Shown piece by piece: positions 1 to 5,865 of a DNA stretch of 8,630 bases; position 1 is the first letter of the stretch, and the number at the start of each line of letters is the position of its first letter. The notes beneath the pieces are model-generated. The model saw only the letters and a program-made list of their open reading frames with translations, ran no database searches and was not told the DNA's origin. The position numbers and the translations under genes were made by a program. Source of the DNA: Halothiobacillaceae bacterium (GTDB taxonomy: Bacteria > Pseudomonadota > Gammaproteobacteria > Halothiobacillales > Halothiobacillaceae); NCBI GenBank assembly GCA_011380105.1, contig DRZW01000093.1, forward strand, positions 1 through 8,630. The letters are read 5' to 3'.

Positions 1-217
1 GGTAAACCAGCGCTAGGTTGTTGGCGATATCTTCAGTACCACGGATACCAATGCGCGAGGAATTGGAAGAGATCGCGTAGTTGTTAGATGATTCGTTGTC
101 ACTACCGTAGAAGTCGGTAGAAACGTGGATTTTACCGTACAGGGTGGTGTCGGCGATGGCAGCTGCAGGAGCAGCAACAGCAGCGGCTACGGCCATTGCG
201 ATAATGTTCTTTTTCAT
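1..217 (-). CDS. Outer-membrane porin, N-terminal part (runs off left edge)
   Basis: The first 72 codons of a general Gram-negative porin are visible; the rest lies beyond base 1. The product starts MKKNIIAMAVAAAVAAPAAA and has a classic Sec signal peptide: a KK n-region, an Ala-rich core and an AIA cleavage site before Asp23. The mature start TTLYGKIHVSTDFYG is typical of the first beta strand of trimeric diffusion porins (Porin_4/OmpC-like), and SSRIGIRGTEDI matches the next strand and turn of this family. The ATG at 217-215 has a GGAG Shine-Dalgarno sequence 8 bases upstream. Codons such as AAC, GGT, CTG and TAC suggest high expression. It probably forms a 16-stranded outer-membrane channel; substrate selectivity cannot be told from this fragment. 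Family assignment is confident, the specific porin type is not. Confidence 0.9.
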   Translation of the reverse strand, partial: MKKNIIAMAVAAAVAAPAAAIADTTLYGKIHVSTDFYGSDNESSNNYAISSNSSRIGIRGTEDIANNLALVY

Positions 218-282
218 CGGGTTATCTCCAATGTGTTGTGTCGGTATTCAAGAAAGTGCCTGGAACCTATCGTGGCCAGGTA

Positions 283-317
283 CGAACCTATAGTAGCGGC
301 CCGTTTTTTTGTGACAA
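283..317 (-). promoter_or_regulatory. Sigma70-type promoter of the porin gene
   Basis: Read on the minus strand, TTGTCA (317-312) and TACTAT (295-290) are separated by 16 bases, close to the consensus -35 and -10. Transcription would start near base 283, giving a leader of about 65 nt. The spacer includes a run of seven A. The leader could form a hairpin from CCTGG/CCAGG (arms 276-280 and 259-263), and GAACCTAT occurs twice on the plus strand (263-270 and 284-291). Sequence inference only. Confidence 0.65.
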
Positions 318-324
318 CCTTTTG

Positions 325-390
325 TCAGTTTGTTTGCCTGTTTACGACGCAACAATGTCGTTTTAGTGCAACAGTACACTTATCCACCAT
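325..390 (-). CDS. Candidate 21-residue small ORF upstream of porin promoter
   Basis: A very short ORF (ATG at 390-388, TGA at 327-325) encodes MVDKCTVALKRHCCVVNRQT plus a final Asn. It follows a strong Shine-Dalgarno sequence, AAGGAG, six bases before the ATG. The peptide has three cysteines and several basic residues and resembles nothing I recognise. The ribosome binding site and start codon sit in the loop of the inverted repeat at 364-420, and the ORF ends just upstream of the porin -35 box. I see no strong promoter for it. It may be chance, a regulatory leader peptide, or part of an sRNA. Confidence 0.2.
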   Translation of the reverse strand: MVDKCTVALKRHCCVVNRQTN

Positions 391-420
391 TCCTCACTCC
401 TTGTACTGTTATTGCCACTA
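364..420 (-). repeat. Long imperfect inverted repeat / stem-loop
   Basis: Arms at 370-378 (AACAGTACA) and 402-410 (TGTACTGTT) are a perfect 9-bp inverted repeat around a 23-base loop. Pairing continues outwards to 364-368 and 416-420 (TAGTG/CACTA) with small bulges, giving about 15 pairs. On the minus strand the loop contains AGGAGTGAGGAATG, a ribosome binding site with a start codon. As DNA it could be a two-site operator about 80-130 bases upstream of the porin promoter; as RNA it would be a stable hairpin. Which applies is unknown. Confidence 0.6.
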
Positions 421-463
421 TGCTTGCGTTCTGCAACCGACGCGACTAGACAGGGCTATTAGC

Positions 464-504
464 ATTTGCCCGCTGGCAGGCGTTGCCCTTAATGGCGAGC
501 AAAT
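464..504. repeat. Inverted repeat between nlpD and porin
   Basis: ATTTGCCCGC (464-473) and GCGAGCAAAT (495-504) pair at 9 of 10 positions around a 21-base loop. Within the loop GGCA (475-478) and TGCC (484-487) can also pair. No T tract follows on either strand, so it is not a simple terminator. Role unknown. Confidence 0.4.
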
Positions 505-523
505 CACTGCACCATGATAAAGC

Positions 524-550
524 AGCAAATTAAATGCCGCTTAACGCGGC
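524..550 (-). terminator. Possible weak terminator at the end of nlpD
   Basis: On the minus strand, GCCGC-GTTAA-GCGGC (550-536) forms a 5-bp GC-rich hairpin whose loop carries the nlpD stop codon. It is followed by ATTTAATTTG rather than a clean T run. It would end the surE-pcm-yqaA-nlpD transcript before the porin. The stem is short and the tail interrupted, so this is only moderately supported. Confidence 0.4.
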
Positions 551-1290
551 GGCAGGTGGTTGCTTGGATTAACCGGCTGGCCTTCATAGCGGATCTGGAA
601 TAATAGTTGGCCCTTATCACGATTGCCGGGCTGTTCACGCTGACCCATTTTGGCAATTAAACTGCCCGCGCTGACGTAATCGCCTTCGTCCACAAACAGG
701 CTTTGGTTGTAGGCGTAGGCCGAGAGCCATTCGCCACTGTGTTTGATAATAATTAAGTTGCCATAACCCGGTAAGCCATCACCGGAATACACGACCTGCC
801 CGCTGGCCGCGGCGACCACGGGCTGGCCAATCTCGGATTGGATGACCAGCCCTTGGCGGGTGGTGTTATCGGCAAAGGTTTCTATTACTTCACCCTCGGT
901 AGGCCAGCGCCAGTTAATGTCATCGGCGCGGGCTGTGCTGGTGGCTGCCGTGCTTGTTTGGGTGGATTGTGTGCCGGAGCGACTGGCTGTACGGGTTTGG
1001 TTGGTATGCGCAGGCGGTGCGGCTGGACCGCTGAGCACCAGCCGTTGGCCGACACGCAATTTACGTGGGTCAGAGATGTTATTCCAGCGGGCGATATCGC
1101 GCCAGTCAAGGTTATTAGCCATGGCGATGGCGTATAGGGTATCACCGGAGCGGACGTAGTGGACCTGCTCGCCAGTGTCCCAGTCGGCATAAAAGGGCGT
1201 GCTGGAACAGCCGGCCAGCAATAAAGCCGCCAATAATACGGCCAATACCCTGGGCAGGGGTTTTTTTACGCTGTGTTTGCACGCCTTCAT
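541..1290 (-). CDS. nlpD: Murein hydrolase activator lipoprotein NlpD (LysM + degenerate M23)
   Basis: The 249-residue product is an envelope lipoprotein. It has a basic N-terminus, a hydrophobic stretch (15-26) and a lipobox LLAG-Cys28; Ser at +2 favours the outer membrane. A LysM peptidoglycan-binding domain spans about 43-87 (HYVRSGDTLYAIA ... GQRLVL). A Thr/Ser/Gln-rich linker (about 95-121) leads to a C-terminal LytM/M23 domain (about 145-245) with GYGNLIIIKH and FQIRYEGQPVNP, close to E. coli NlpD. Catalytic histidines of active M23 enzymes are missing: the YAH position is Tyr194 and the LHF position is Leu230. As in E. coli it is therefore expected to activate an amidase (AmiC) rather than cut murein itself. 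It is the last gene of the surE cluster, 67 bp after yqaA. The ATG has a poor Shine-Dalgarno; a 4-codon ORF (1301-1287) overlaps the start. rpoS does not follow. Confidence 0.93.
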   Translation of the reverse strand: MKACKHSVKKPLPRVLAVLLAALLLAGCSSTPFYADWDTGEQVHYVRSGDTLYAIAMANNLDWRDIARWNNISDPRKLRVGQRLVLSGPAAPPAHTNQTRTASRSGTQSTQTSTAATSTARADDINWRWPTEGEVIETFADNTTRQGLVIQSEIGQPVVAAASGQVVYSGDGLPGYGNLIIIKHSGEWLSAYAYNQSLFVDEGDYVSAGSLIAKMGQREQPGNRDKGQLLFQIRYEGQPVNPSNHLPPR

Positions 1291-1357
1291 AGGGTAATCA
1301 TACTCTGCGAGATGAGGTGGCGCTAGTTGGTGGTTTTTGCTGGGGTTTAATTATCCA

Positions 1358-1939
1358 TTACGATAACTGCCAGATTATTAACACCAATGCCAGCAGCGCT
1401 ATCACCGTCCAGCCAATCCATTCGATAAATTGGCGCACCCAGGGGGCAATGCGCGGCCCTGCCCAGGCAATCAACCCCGCTAAGAGAAAAAAACGCCCGC
1501 CACGCCCCAAGATGGAGGCGATAAAAAAGCCCAACGGATTCATTGCCAATAAGCCTGCGGTAATCGTAAAGGCTTTGTAGGGAATGGGGGAAAAACCAGC
1601 GACCAGCACCGCCCAAAATCCCCAAGCAGCGAACCATTCTGCGGCGTGATCTAGTTGTTCCATGTAGCCATAGGCGCTTAATAACGGGGTAATCAAACCC
1701 AACGCCCACATACCGATAACATACCCCAACAACCCGCCAGCAGCCGAGCCTAGGGTTGCCAGCAGCGCAAACCACCACCAGCGTTTGGGCTGGGCTAAGG
1801 TCATGGGCATGAGCATGACATCCGGCGGGATGGGGAAAAACGAGGATTCAGCGAAGCTCACTCCAGTTAGCCAAGCAGGTGCATGCCGGTGAGATGACCA
1901 GGACAACACCCGATCATAGATCGGCCCGAATATTTTCAT
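1358..1939 (-). CDS. YqaA/DedA-family (SNARE-associated/VTT domain) inner-membrane protein
   Basis: The 193-residue protein is strongly hydrophobic with about four to five membrane segments (roughly 55-77, 105-118, 123-142, 150-162 and 175-191). It carries hallmarks of the DedA/VTT superfamily in its short YqaA form: the acidic ESSFFPIPPD segment (31-40), which forms part of the re-entrant region, the GFSPIPYKAFTITAG motif (115-129) and the GRGGRF motif (145-150). The family is linked to membrane homeostasis and lipid handling (some members transport undecaprenyl phosphate), but the substrate of YqaA-type proteins is not established. Its ATG overlaps the pcm stop as ATGA (1936-1939), so translation is probably coupled. 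The same position between pcm and nlpD is known from other gammaproteobacteria. Family assignment is firm; function is open. Confidence 0.88.
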   Translation of the reverse strand: MKIFGPIYDRVLSWSSHRHAPAWLTGVSFAESSFFPIPPDVMLMPMTLAQPKRWWWFALLATLGSAAGGLLGYVIGMWALGLITPLLSAYGYMEQLDHAAEWFAAWGFWAVLVAGFSPIPYKAFTITAGLLAMNPLGFFIASILGRGGRFFLLAGLIAWAGPRIAPWVRQFIEWIGWTVIALLALVLIIWQLS

Positions 1940-2592
1940 CGCACCAACCCCGGTAGCAAGGGCACAAAGGAGACCACATCATGCTCTTGGGTTTTATATT
2001 CCTGCCCAGCGATGCGCGTGACTACAGTTAAACGCTGAATACCCCCCTGCATGCCGACGGGTATTACCAAACGTCCACCGGGGCTGAGCTGCTCTAGTAA
2101 CGCCTGAGGGATTTGTTCGGGAGCGGCGGTGGTGATAATGGCATCAAACGGGGCCTGCGACGGCCAACCCTGAAAGCCATCCCGGCACAAATGGCGGATA
2201 TTAAGCAAGCCCAGTGCATGATGGCGCGCTCGGGCCTGCTCTACAAATGCGGCGATGCGTTCTACGGTAAAGGCCTGACCACATAACGGGGCGAGAATTG
2301 CGGCCTGATAACCCGAGCCGGTGCCGATTTCCAGCACCTTGGCTAAACGGGGTTTACCATTGAGTGCCAATTCGGTCATGCGGGCAACCACTAGGGGTTG
2401 CGATAAGGTTTGCCCTTGGCCGATGGGCAGTGCGCAGTCTTCATAGGCGCGCACGCTTTGGGCCTCATCGAGAAACTGCTCTCGCGGGGTGGCTTTTATG
2501 GCGTCAAGCACACCGGGATGGCTTATGCCCTGCTCTACCAGCCGTTCTAGGAGTGCCTTGCGCGCCCATTGGTAATTACGCGGTGCGCTCAC
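1936..2592 (-). CDS. pcm: Protein-L-isoaspartate O-methyltransferase
   Basis: This enzyme transfers a methyl group from S-adenosylmethionine to L-isoaspartyl residues in aged proteins, starting their repair in the cytoplasm. Visible motifs, numbered from the chosen start, are GQGQTLSQP (58-66, substrate side), the SAM-binding motif I VLEIGTGSGY (86-95), DAIITTAAPEQIP (150-162), PGGRLVIPVG (171-180) and the terminal VSFVPL strand. I place the start at GTG 2592-2590, which overlaps the surE stop as GTGA and gives 218 residues, near the family norm (208 in E. coli). A longer in-frame reading from TTG 2607 adds five residues but has no better ribosome site. The downstream overlap with yqaA is ATGA. 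SurE and Pcm are classically paired as stationary-phase survival and repair functions. Confidence 0.93.
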   Translation of the reverse strand: MSAPRNYQWARKALLERLVEQGISHPGVLDAIKATPREQFLDEAQSVRAYEDCALPIGQGQTLSQPLVVARMTELALNGKPRLAKVLEIGTGSGYQAAILAPLCGQAFTVERIAAFVEQARARHHALGLLNIRHLCRDGFQGWPSQAPFDAIITTAAPEQIPQALLEQLSPGGRLVIPVGMQGGIQRLTVVTRIAGQEYKTQEHDVVSFVPLLPGLVR

Positions 2593-3335
2593 GCTTCGCT
2601 CAGCCAATCGGTTAACGCCGGCATGGATTCGTGCCGGGTCATATCAAACTGCATGGGGGTGACGGAGACATAACCCTCGGCTAGGGCATAAAAATCGGTT
2701 TGTTCACTGGCATCATCGGCCTCACCGGCCGCACCAATCCAGACAATATCGCGCCCACGCGGGTCTTTATCAAAAATAACCTGACCTGAAGGATGACGCC
2801 GCCCCAGCCGGGTTGCGCGGATACCGACAATCTGATCCTGGGGCTGGTCGGGTACGTTAACATTCAATAGTGAATAAGCGGGCATGGGGTGGCGATCAAT
2901 ACGGTCAATTAACCAAGCCACCCATTCGGCACTGGTTTCTAAATGTTTCGGGATGAACGACTGGCAGGAAACCGCGATTGCCGGCAAGCCCAGCGCGCGA
3001 CCCTCACTGGCGGCGGCCACGGTGCCGGAATAAAGTACATCATCCCCCAGGTTCGCCCCGTGGTTGATGCCGGAGACAACCAAATCCGGCTGGTTGTCTA
3101 GTAGCCCTTTAATGCCTAAATGCACGCAGTCAGAGGGTGTGCCATCGACAACCCAAAGATCATCAGATAGCTGACGCGGGCGCAACGGGCGGGATAAGGT
3201 TAGACTGTTGGAAGCCCCGCTGCGATCTCGATCCGGGGCTACGATGGACACCTTAGCAAAGGTCCGTAACCGTTCGGCGAGAACGTTTAAGCCGGGGGCT
3301 AGATAGCCATCATCATTGCTTAGTAATATGTGCAT
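2589..3335 (-). CDS. surE: 5'/3'-nucleotidase SurE
   Basis: SurE is a metal-dependent nucleoside monophosphate phosphatase of the cytoplasm, associated with stress survival. The N-terminal ILLSNDDGYLAPG carries the metal-binding Asp8-Asp9 pair. VAPDRDRSGASNSLTL holds the conserved Ser39, GTPSDCVHLGI and SGINHGANLGDDVLYSGTVA form the rest of the active site, and LNVNVPD is also conserved. I place the start at ATG 3335-3333 because this puts the NDD residues exactly where E. coli SurE has them, giving 248 residues (253 in E. coli). The adjacent ATG (3338) adds one residue, and a TTG at 3380 would add 15 non-conserved residues. The Shine-Dalgarno is weak for all of them. It is the first gene of the surE-pcm-yqaA-nlpD cluster and is divergent from the Smr gene; the usual upstream neighbour truD is not there. 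Confidence 0.94.
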   Translation of the reverse strand: MHILLSNDDGYLAPGLNVLAERLRTFAKVSIVAPDRDRSGASNSLTLSRPLRPRQLSDDLWVVDGTPSDCVHLGIKGLLDNQPDLVVSGINHGANLGDDVLYSGTVAAASEGRALGLPAIAVSCQSFIPKHLETSAEWVAWLIDRIDRHPMPAYSLLNVNVPDQPQDQIVGIRATRLGRRHPSGQVIFDKDPRGRDIVWIGAAGEADDASEQTDFYALAEGYVSVTPMQFDMTRHESMPALTDWLSEA

Positions 3336-3338
3336 CAT

Positions 3339-3417
3339 TTCAGGTGCGTCATCCGGTTGCAATAAATAGCAGGCGAGCAAAATCCTAGTCCGACAAATTT
3401 TGCCTTACTATACCGTT
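3339..3417. promoter_or_regulatory. Divergent surE / Smr intergenic control region
   Basis: Only 79-82 bp separate the two divergent start codons. TTACTATACC contains -10-like hexamers on both strands: TACTAT (3406-3411) reading right and TATAGT (3412-3407) reading left. No matching -35 box close to consensus is seen for either. If the rightward hexamer is used, transcription would begin at or next to the Smr ATG at 3418. The prediction is weak. Confidence 0.3.
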
Positions 3418-3969
3418 ATGAACGAGCAACAACCACCCGAAGACGACGATATTAATCTGTTTCGTGCCGCTGTAGGCGAGGTGGAACCGGTAAAGGCTGA
3501 TTATGTGGTTCACCAAACGCCCAAGCCCAAACCACGCCCCCGGCCTGAGGGGCATTTTTCGCAACTGGTGGAACGTCAACCGGATTGGTCTGATCAGGCG
3601 GTAGAGATGCTGGAACACGGTGAATCGGTCGCCTATGCCCGCCCCGGTGTGCAGCATAAGGTGCTACGCAAATTAAAACGCGGTGGATTTAGTGTTTCTG
3701 CCACCTTGGACTTACACGGGCTGACGGTTGATCAGGCTCGGGCACGAACCAATGAATTTCTGCGCGCCGAACGCCGGGAACTAAAATGCTGCGTGCGAAT
3801 TGTCCACGGCAAGGGCCATCGTTCAGAGTCGGGCCAGCCCATGCTAAAAAGCATGCTAAACCGCTGGCTGCCGCAACGTGAAGATGTAATTGCTTTTTGC
3901 AGCACCCCACCCCATGACGGCGGCACTGGCGCTATGTACGTGTTGCTAAAGCGCCTGCCACAAGATTAG
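3418..3969 (+). CDS. Smr/MutS2-type domain protein (SmrA/YdaL-like), putative nuclease
   Basis: The 183-residue product has an acidic start (MNEQQPPEDDDINLFRAAVG), a Pro/Lys-rich segment near 33-43 and a C-terminal Smr domain (about 97-179). The domain has its signature motifs LDLHGLT (97-103), HGKG (130-133) and GGTGAMYVLLKR (168-179). Length and layout match stand-alone gammaproteobacterial Smr proteins, and the C-terminus resembles E. coli SmrA (YdaL). Smr domains nick or cleave nucleic acids: MutS2 and SmrA act on DNA, and SmrB cuts mRNA at collided ribosomes. Which applies here is not visible. I start at ATG 3418; an upstream TTG (3400) would add six unconserved residues. No Shine-Dalgarno precedes the ATG, so the message may be leaderless or weakly translated. 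It is divergent from surE. Confidence 0.87.
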   Translation: MNEQQPPEDDDINLFRAAVGEVEPVKADYVVHQTPKPKPRPRPEGHFSQLVERQPDWSDQAVEMLEHGESVAYARPGVQHKVLRKLKRGGFSVSATLDLHGLTVDQARARTNEFLRAERRELKCCVRIVHGKGHRSESGQPMLKSMLNRWLPQREDVIAFCSTPPHDGGTGAMYVLLKRLPQD

Positions 3970-4148
3970 TCATCCTCGGATAAAATAGTATCTAGCGTGC
4001 CCGTGTGTTCTAAAAAGATGGCTATTTCCCCAACCGCAATTACTCAACCGGTAATACCAGCAAACATCAGCAGATTCGTCCACTCACGAGCCTATTCTTC
4101 CTAAATAAGCACGTTAATGACCGCTATAACAACACCACGGTGCAATAG
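3966..4148 (-). pseudogene. Decayed remnant of an unrecognised gene, three in-frame stops
   Basis: One minus-strand frame reads as protein-like but for stops: GVVIAVINVLI-stop-EE-stop-AREWTNLLMFAGITG-stop-VIAVGEIAIFLEHTGTLDTI and then LSEDD before a TAA (3968-3966) that overlaps the Smr stop tail to tail. Stops are TAG (4103-4101), TAG (4094-4092) and TGA (4046-4044). Each is one G-to-A change from TGG, so all three could be former tryptophans. Codon first positions are rich in G, as in real genes, and two hydrophobic stretches suggest a membrane protein. The 5' end is missing: upstream of about 4148 the sequence is no longer protein-like. I do not recognise the family. It may be a dead gene fragment, and a chance reading cannot be fully excluded. 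Confidence 0.45.
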
Positions 4149-4158
4149 AGATTTTGAA

Positions 4159-4259
4159 AACCTTGGTTATGTTTATGCAAACCTACCGGTTTGCTAAACT
4201 TCTAACCATATCTGGTTATCACCAGCCTTTGGTCTGTTCAGACCCTGCCGGATTCCGGC
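4159..4259 (+). promoter_or_regulatory. Array of short inverted repeats in the pepA upstream region
   Basis: Five small dyads lie in a row: AACC-TT-GGTT (4159-4168), GCAAACC-TACC-GGTTTGC (4177-4194), TAACCA-TATC-TGGTTA (4203-4218), GGTCTG-TT-CAGACC (4231-4244) and GCCGG-ATT-CCGGC (4247-4259). The first three share AACC/GGTT arms with centres about 22 and 25 bases apart. Around the third, ACCA/TGGT tetramers alternate (4205, 4213, 4221 and 4230), so different hairpins exclude each other. No convincing sigma70 promoter was found, so it is open whether this is operator DNA or transcribed leader. A T-rich tract (4261-4283) leads into the pepA ribosome site. Confidence 0.4.
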
Positions 4260-4296
4260 TGATTTTCGTTTTCCGCTTTTTTTAGGAGTTTATAAC

Positions 4297-5799
4297 GTGT
4301 TGGAATTTTCAGTTAAAAGCGGCGCGCCGCAAGAACAAACCAGCGCTTGTTTAATAGTAGGTGTGTTTGCCACTGGTGAACTCACATCGGCGGCAAAACA
4401 ACTTGACAAGGCCTGTGACGGCAAAATCAGTGCGCTAATCTCAGATGGCGAAATCAGCGGTAAGGCGGGCGAGACGTTGTTATTACATCACCTAACCGGC
4501 ATCAGCGCCGAGCGGGTGCTGTTAGTAGGATTAGGCGAGCCTGAGAAATTTGCGCTACCAACACTTATTAAAGCAACGCAAGCCGCTATTCAGGCGCTGC
4601 AAAATCGGGCGGTTGCAGATTGTATTTCTTGCCTGCCCCAAGTTGATATAACCGAATGCGATCTATCCACCGCGCTTCGCCAGAGCGTGATTGCCGCGAG
4701 CAATGCGGTTTATCGCTTTGATACCCTAAAAACCAAGAAGAACGACCCGGCCAGGCTTTCTTCAGTGAGCTTTATACTCAATGAAGGTTCTGATCTTGCA
4801 CAGGCGGAAGCTGCATTAGCACAGGGCAGCGCGATTGCCCGTGGCATAAACCTTGCCCGGGATTTAGCCAATATGCCCGGCAATTACTGCACCCCAACCA
4901 CGCTGGCCGAACGCGCCGAGCAATTAGCCGAGCAGCACAGCCAGCTGGCAGTAACGGTGCTTGATCAAAAAGAAATGCAGGAATTAAACATGCACGCGCT
5001 GCTGGCGGTAGCGCGAGGCAGTGCACAACCGCCTAAGTTGATTGTCATGGAGCATAAAGGGGGCGCAGCTAGCGATGCCCCAGTGGTACTGGTAGGCAAA
5101 GGGGTGACCTTTGATTCCGGCGGGATTTCACTCAAGCCCGGTGCGGATATGGATCAAATGAAGTTTGATATGGGTGGTGCGGCGGCCACTATCGGCACCA
5201 TGGCGGCAGTTGCAGAAATGAATCTACCCATCAATGTCACCGCTGTAGTGCCCAGTGTGGAAAACATGCCCGATGGCAGCGCCTTAAAACCCGGTGATGT
5301 TGTCACCTCCATGTCTGGGCAGACCATTGAGGTGCTTAATACCGATGCCGAAGGACGGTTGATTTTATGCGATGCGCTCACCTATGCCGAGCGCTTTAAC
5401 CCAGCGGCAGTGGTGGATATGGCCACCTTGACCGGGGCCTGCATTATTAGCTTAGGCCGGGTACCCAGCGCTATTTTGGGCAATAATCAGGAACTAATTC
5501 AAGCGTTGATACAAGCTGGCGAACGCAGCCACGACCGCTTTTGGGAATTACCCCTGTGGGATGACTACCAAGAACAACTCGATAGTAATTTCGCGGATAT
5601 GGCCAATATTGGTGGACGCGAGGGCGGCACCATCACCGCCGCGGCCTTTTTATCGCGCTTTACCCAAAACTACCCTTGGGCGCACTTGGATATCGCCGGC
5701 ACAGCATGGAAGGTCGGCAAAGATAAAGGCGCTACCGGCCGCCCTGTCGCCGCCTTGAGTGAATTCTTAATGCAGCGCGCCGGGTACACGACAAACTAA
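4297..5799 (+). CDS. pepA: Leucyl aminopeptidase PepA (M17 family)
   Basis: The 500-residue product matches E. coli PepA (503 residues) along its whole length. The M17 catalytic domain shows VGKGVTFDSGGISLKPG with Lys268, Asp273 and Lys280, Asp291 in MKFDMGGAAA, and the family signature NTDAEGRL with Asp350, Glu352 and Arg354. All metal ligands and catalytic residues are present. It is a cytoplasmic hexameric two-metal enzyme that removes N-terminal residues from peptides. In E. coli PepA also binds DNA through its N-terminal domain, in Xer recombination and carAB repression; that domain is present here, but DNA binding is not shown. The start is GTG 4297 with AGGAG (4284-4288) eight bases upstream; TTG 4300 is an alternative. 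It stands alone, preceded by a 327-bp gap with a gene remnant and inverted repeats, and ends at a bidirectional terminator facing pyrE. Confidence 0.96.
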   Translation: MLEFSVKSGAPQEQTSACLIVGVFATGELTSAAKQLDKACDGKISALISDGEISGKAGETLLLHHLTGISAERVLLVGLGEPEKFALPTLIKATQAAIQALQNRAVADCISCLPQVDITECDLSTALRQSVIAASNAVYRFDTLKTKKNDPARLSSVSFILNEGSDLAQAEAALAQGSAIARGINLARDLANMPGNYCTPTTLAERAEQLAEQHSQLAVTVLDQKEMQELNMHALLAVARGSAQPPKLIVMEHKGGAASDAPVVLVGKGVTFDSGGISLKPGADMDQMKFDMGGAAATIGTMAAVAEMNLPINVTAVVPSVENMPDGSALKPGDVVTSMSGQTIEVLNTDAEGRLILCDALTYAERFNPAAVVDMATLTGACIISLGRVPSAILGNNQELIQALIQAGERSHDRFWELPLWDDYQEQLDSNFADMANIGGREGGTITAAAFLSRFTQNYPWAHLDIAGTAWKVGKDKGATGRPVAALSEFLMQRAGYTTN

Positions 5800-5828
5800 T
5801 CAGCATCCTCTAGCAGCGCGCTTTGAGC

Positions 5829-5852
5829 AAACCCACCGGCTAGGTGGGTTTT
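5829..5852. terminator. Bidirectional rho-independent terminator, pepA / pyrE
   Basis: A perfect 9-bp stem AAACCCACC (5829-5837) / GGTGGGTTT (5843-5851) encloses the 5-base loop GGCTA. Its A/T ends supply a T run on each strand (TTTT rightward, TTT leftward). It lies 29 bases after the pepA stop and 14 bases after the pyrE stop on the other strand, so it can end both convergent transcripts. Confidence 0.85.
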
Positions 5853-5865
5853 AGGGAGCCTTTGA

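Noticed and set aside
125..517. Plus-strand open frame of 130 codons across the porin start and intergenic gap
   Set aside because: It is antisense to the porin signal-peptide region and runs through its promoter; the product is low-complexity and unlike any family.
838..1190. Several open frames on both strands inside nlpD
   Set aside because: They are shadows of the nlpD linker region, with Gly/Ala/Pro-rich translations and no own ribosome sites or motifs.
1347..1778. Minus-strand frame of 143 codons overlapping yqaA
   Set aside because: It is the alternate frame of a membrane protein gene whose real frame carries the YqaA/DedA motifs.
3336..3380. Longer surE reading from TTG 3380
   Set aside because: The extra 15 residues have no counterpart in SurE; ATG 3335 aligns the NDD metal site exactly with E. 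coli SurE.
3966..4148. Stop-codon reassignment or recoding to explain the three stops
   Set aside because: TAG and TGA end other genes in this window (Smr uses TAG; surE, pcm and clpB use TGA), so ordinary decay is the simpler explanation.
4247..4283. GCCGG-ATT-CCGGC plus T-rich tract as a pepA attenuator terminator
   Set aside because: The stem is only 5 bp with a 3-base loop, and the T-rich stretch is interrupted and does not directly follow the stem; kept only as part of the dyad array.
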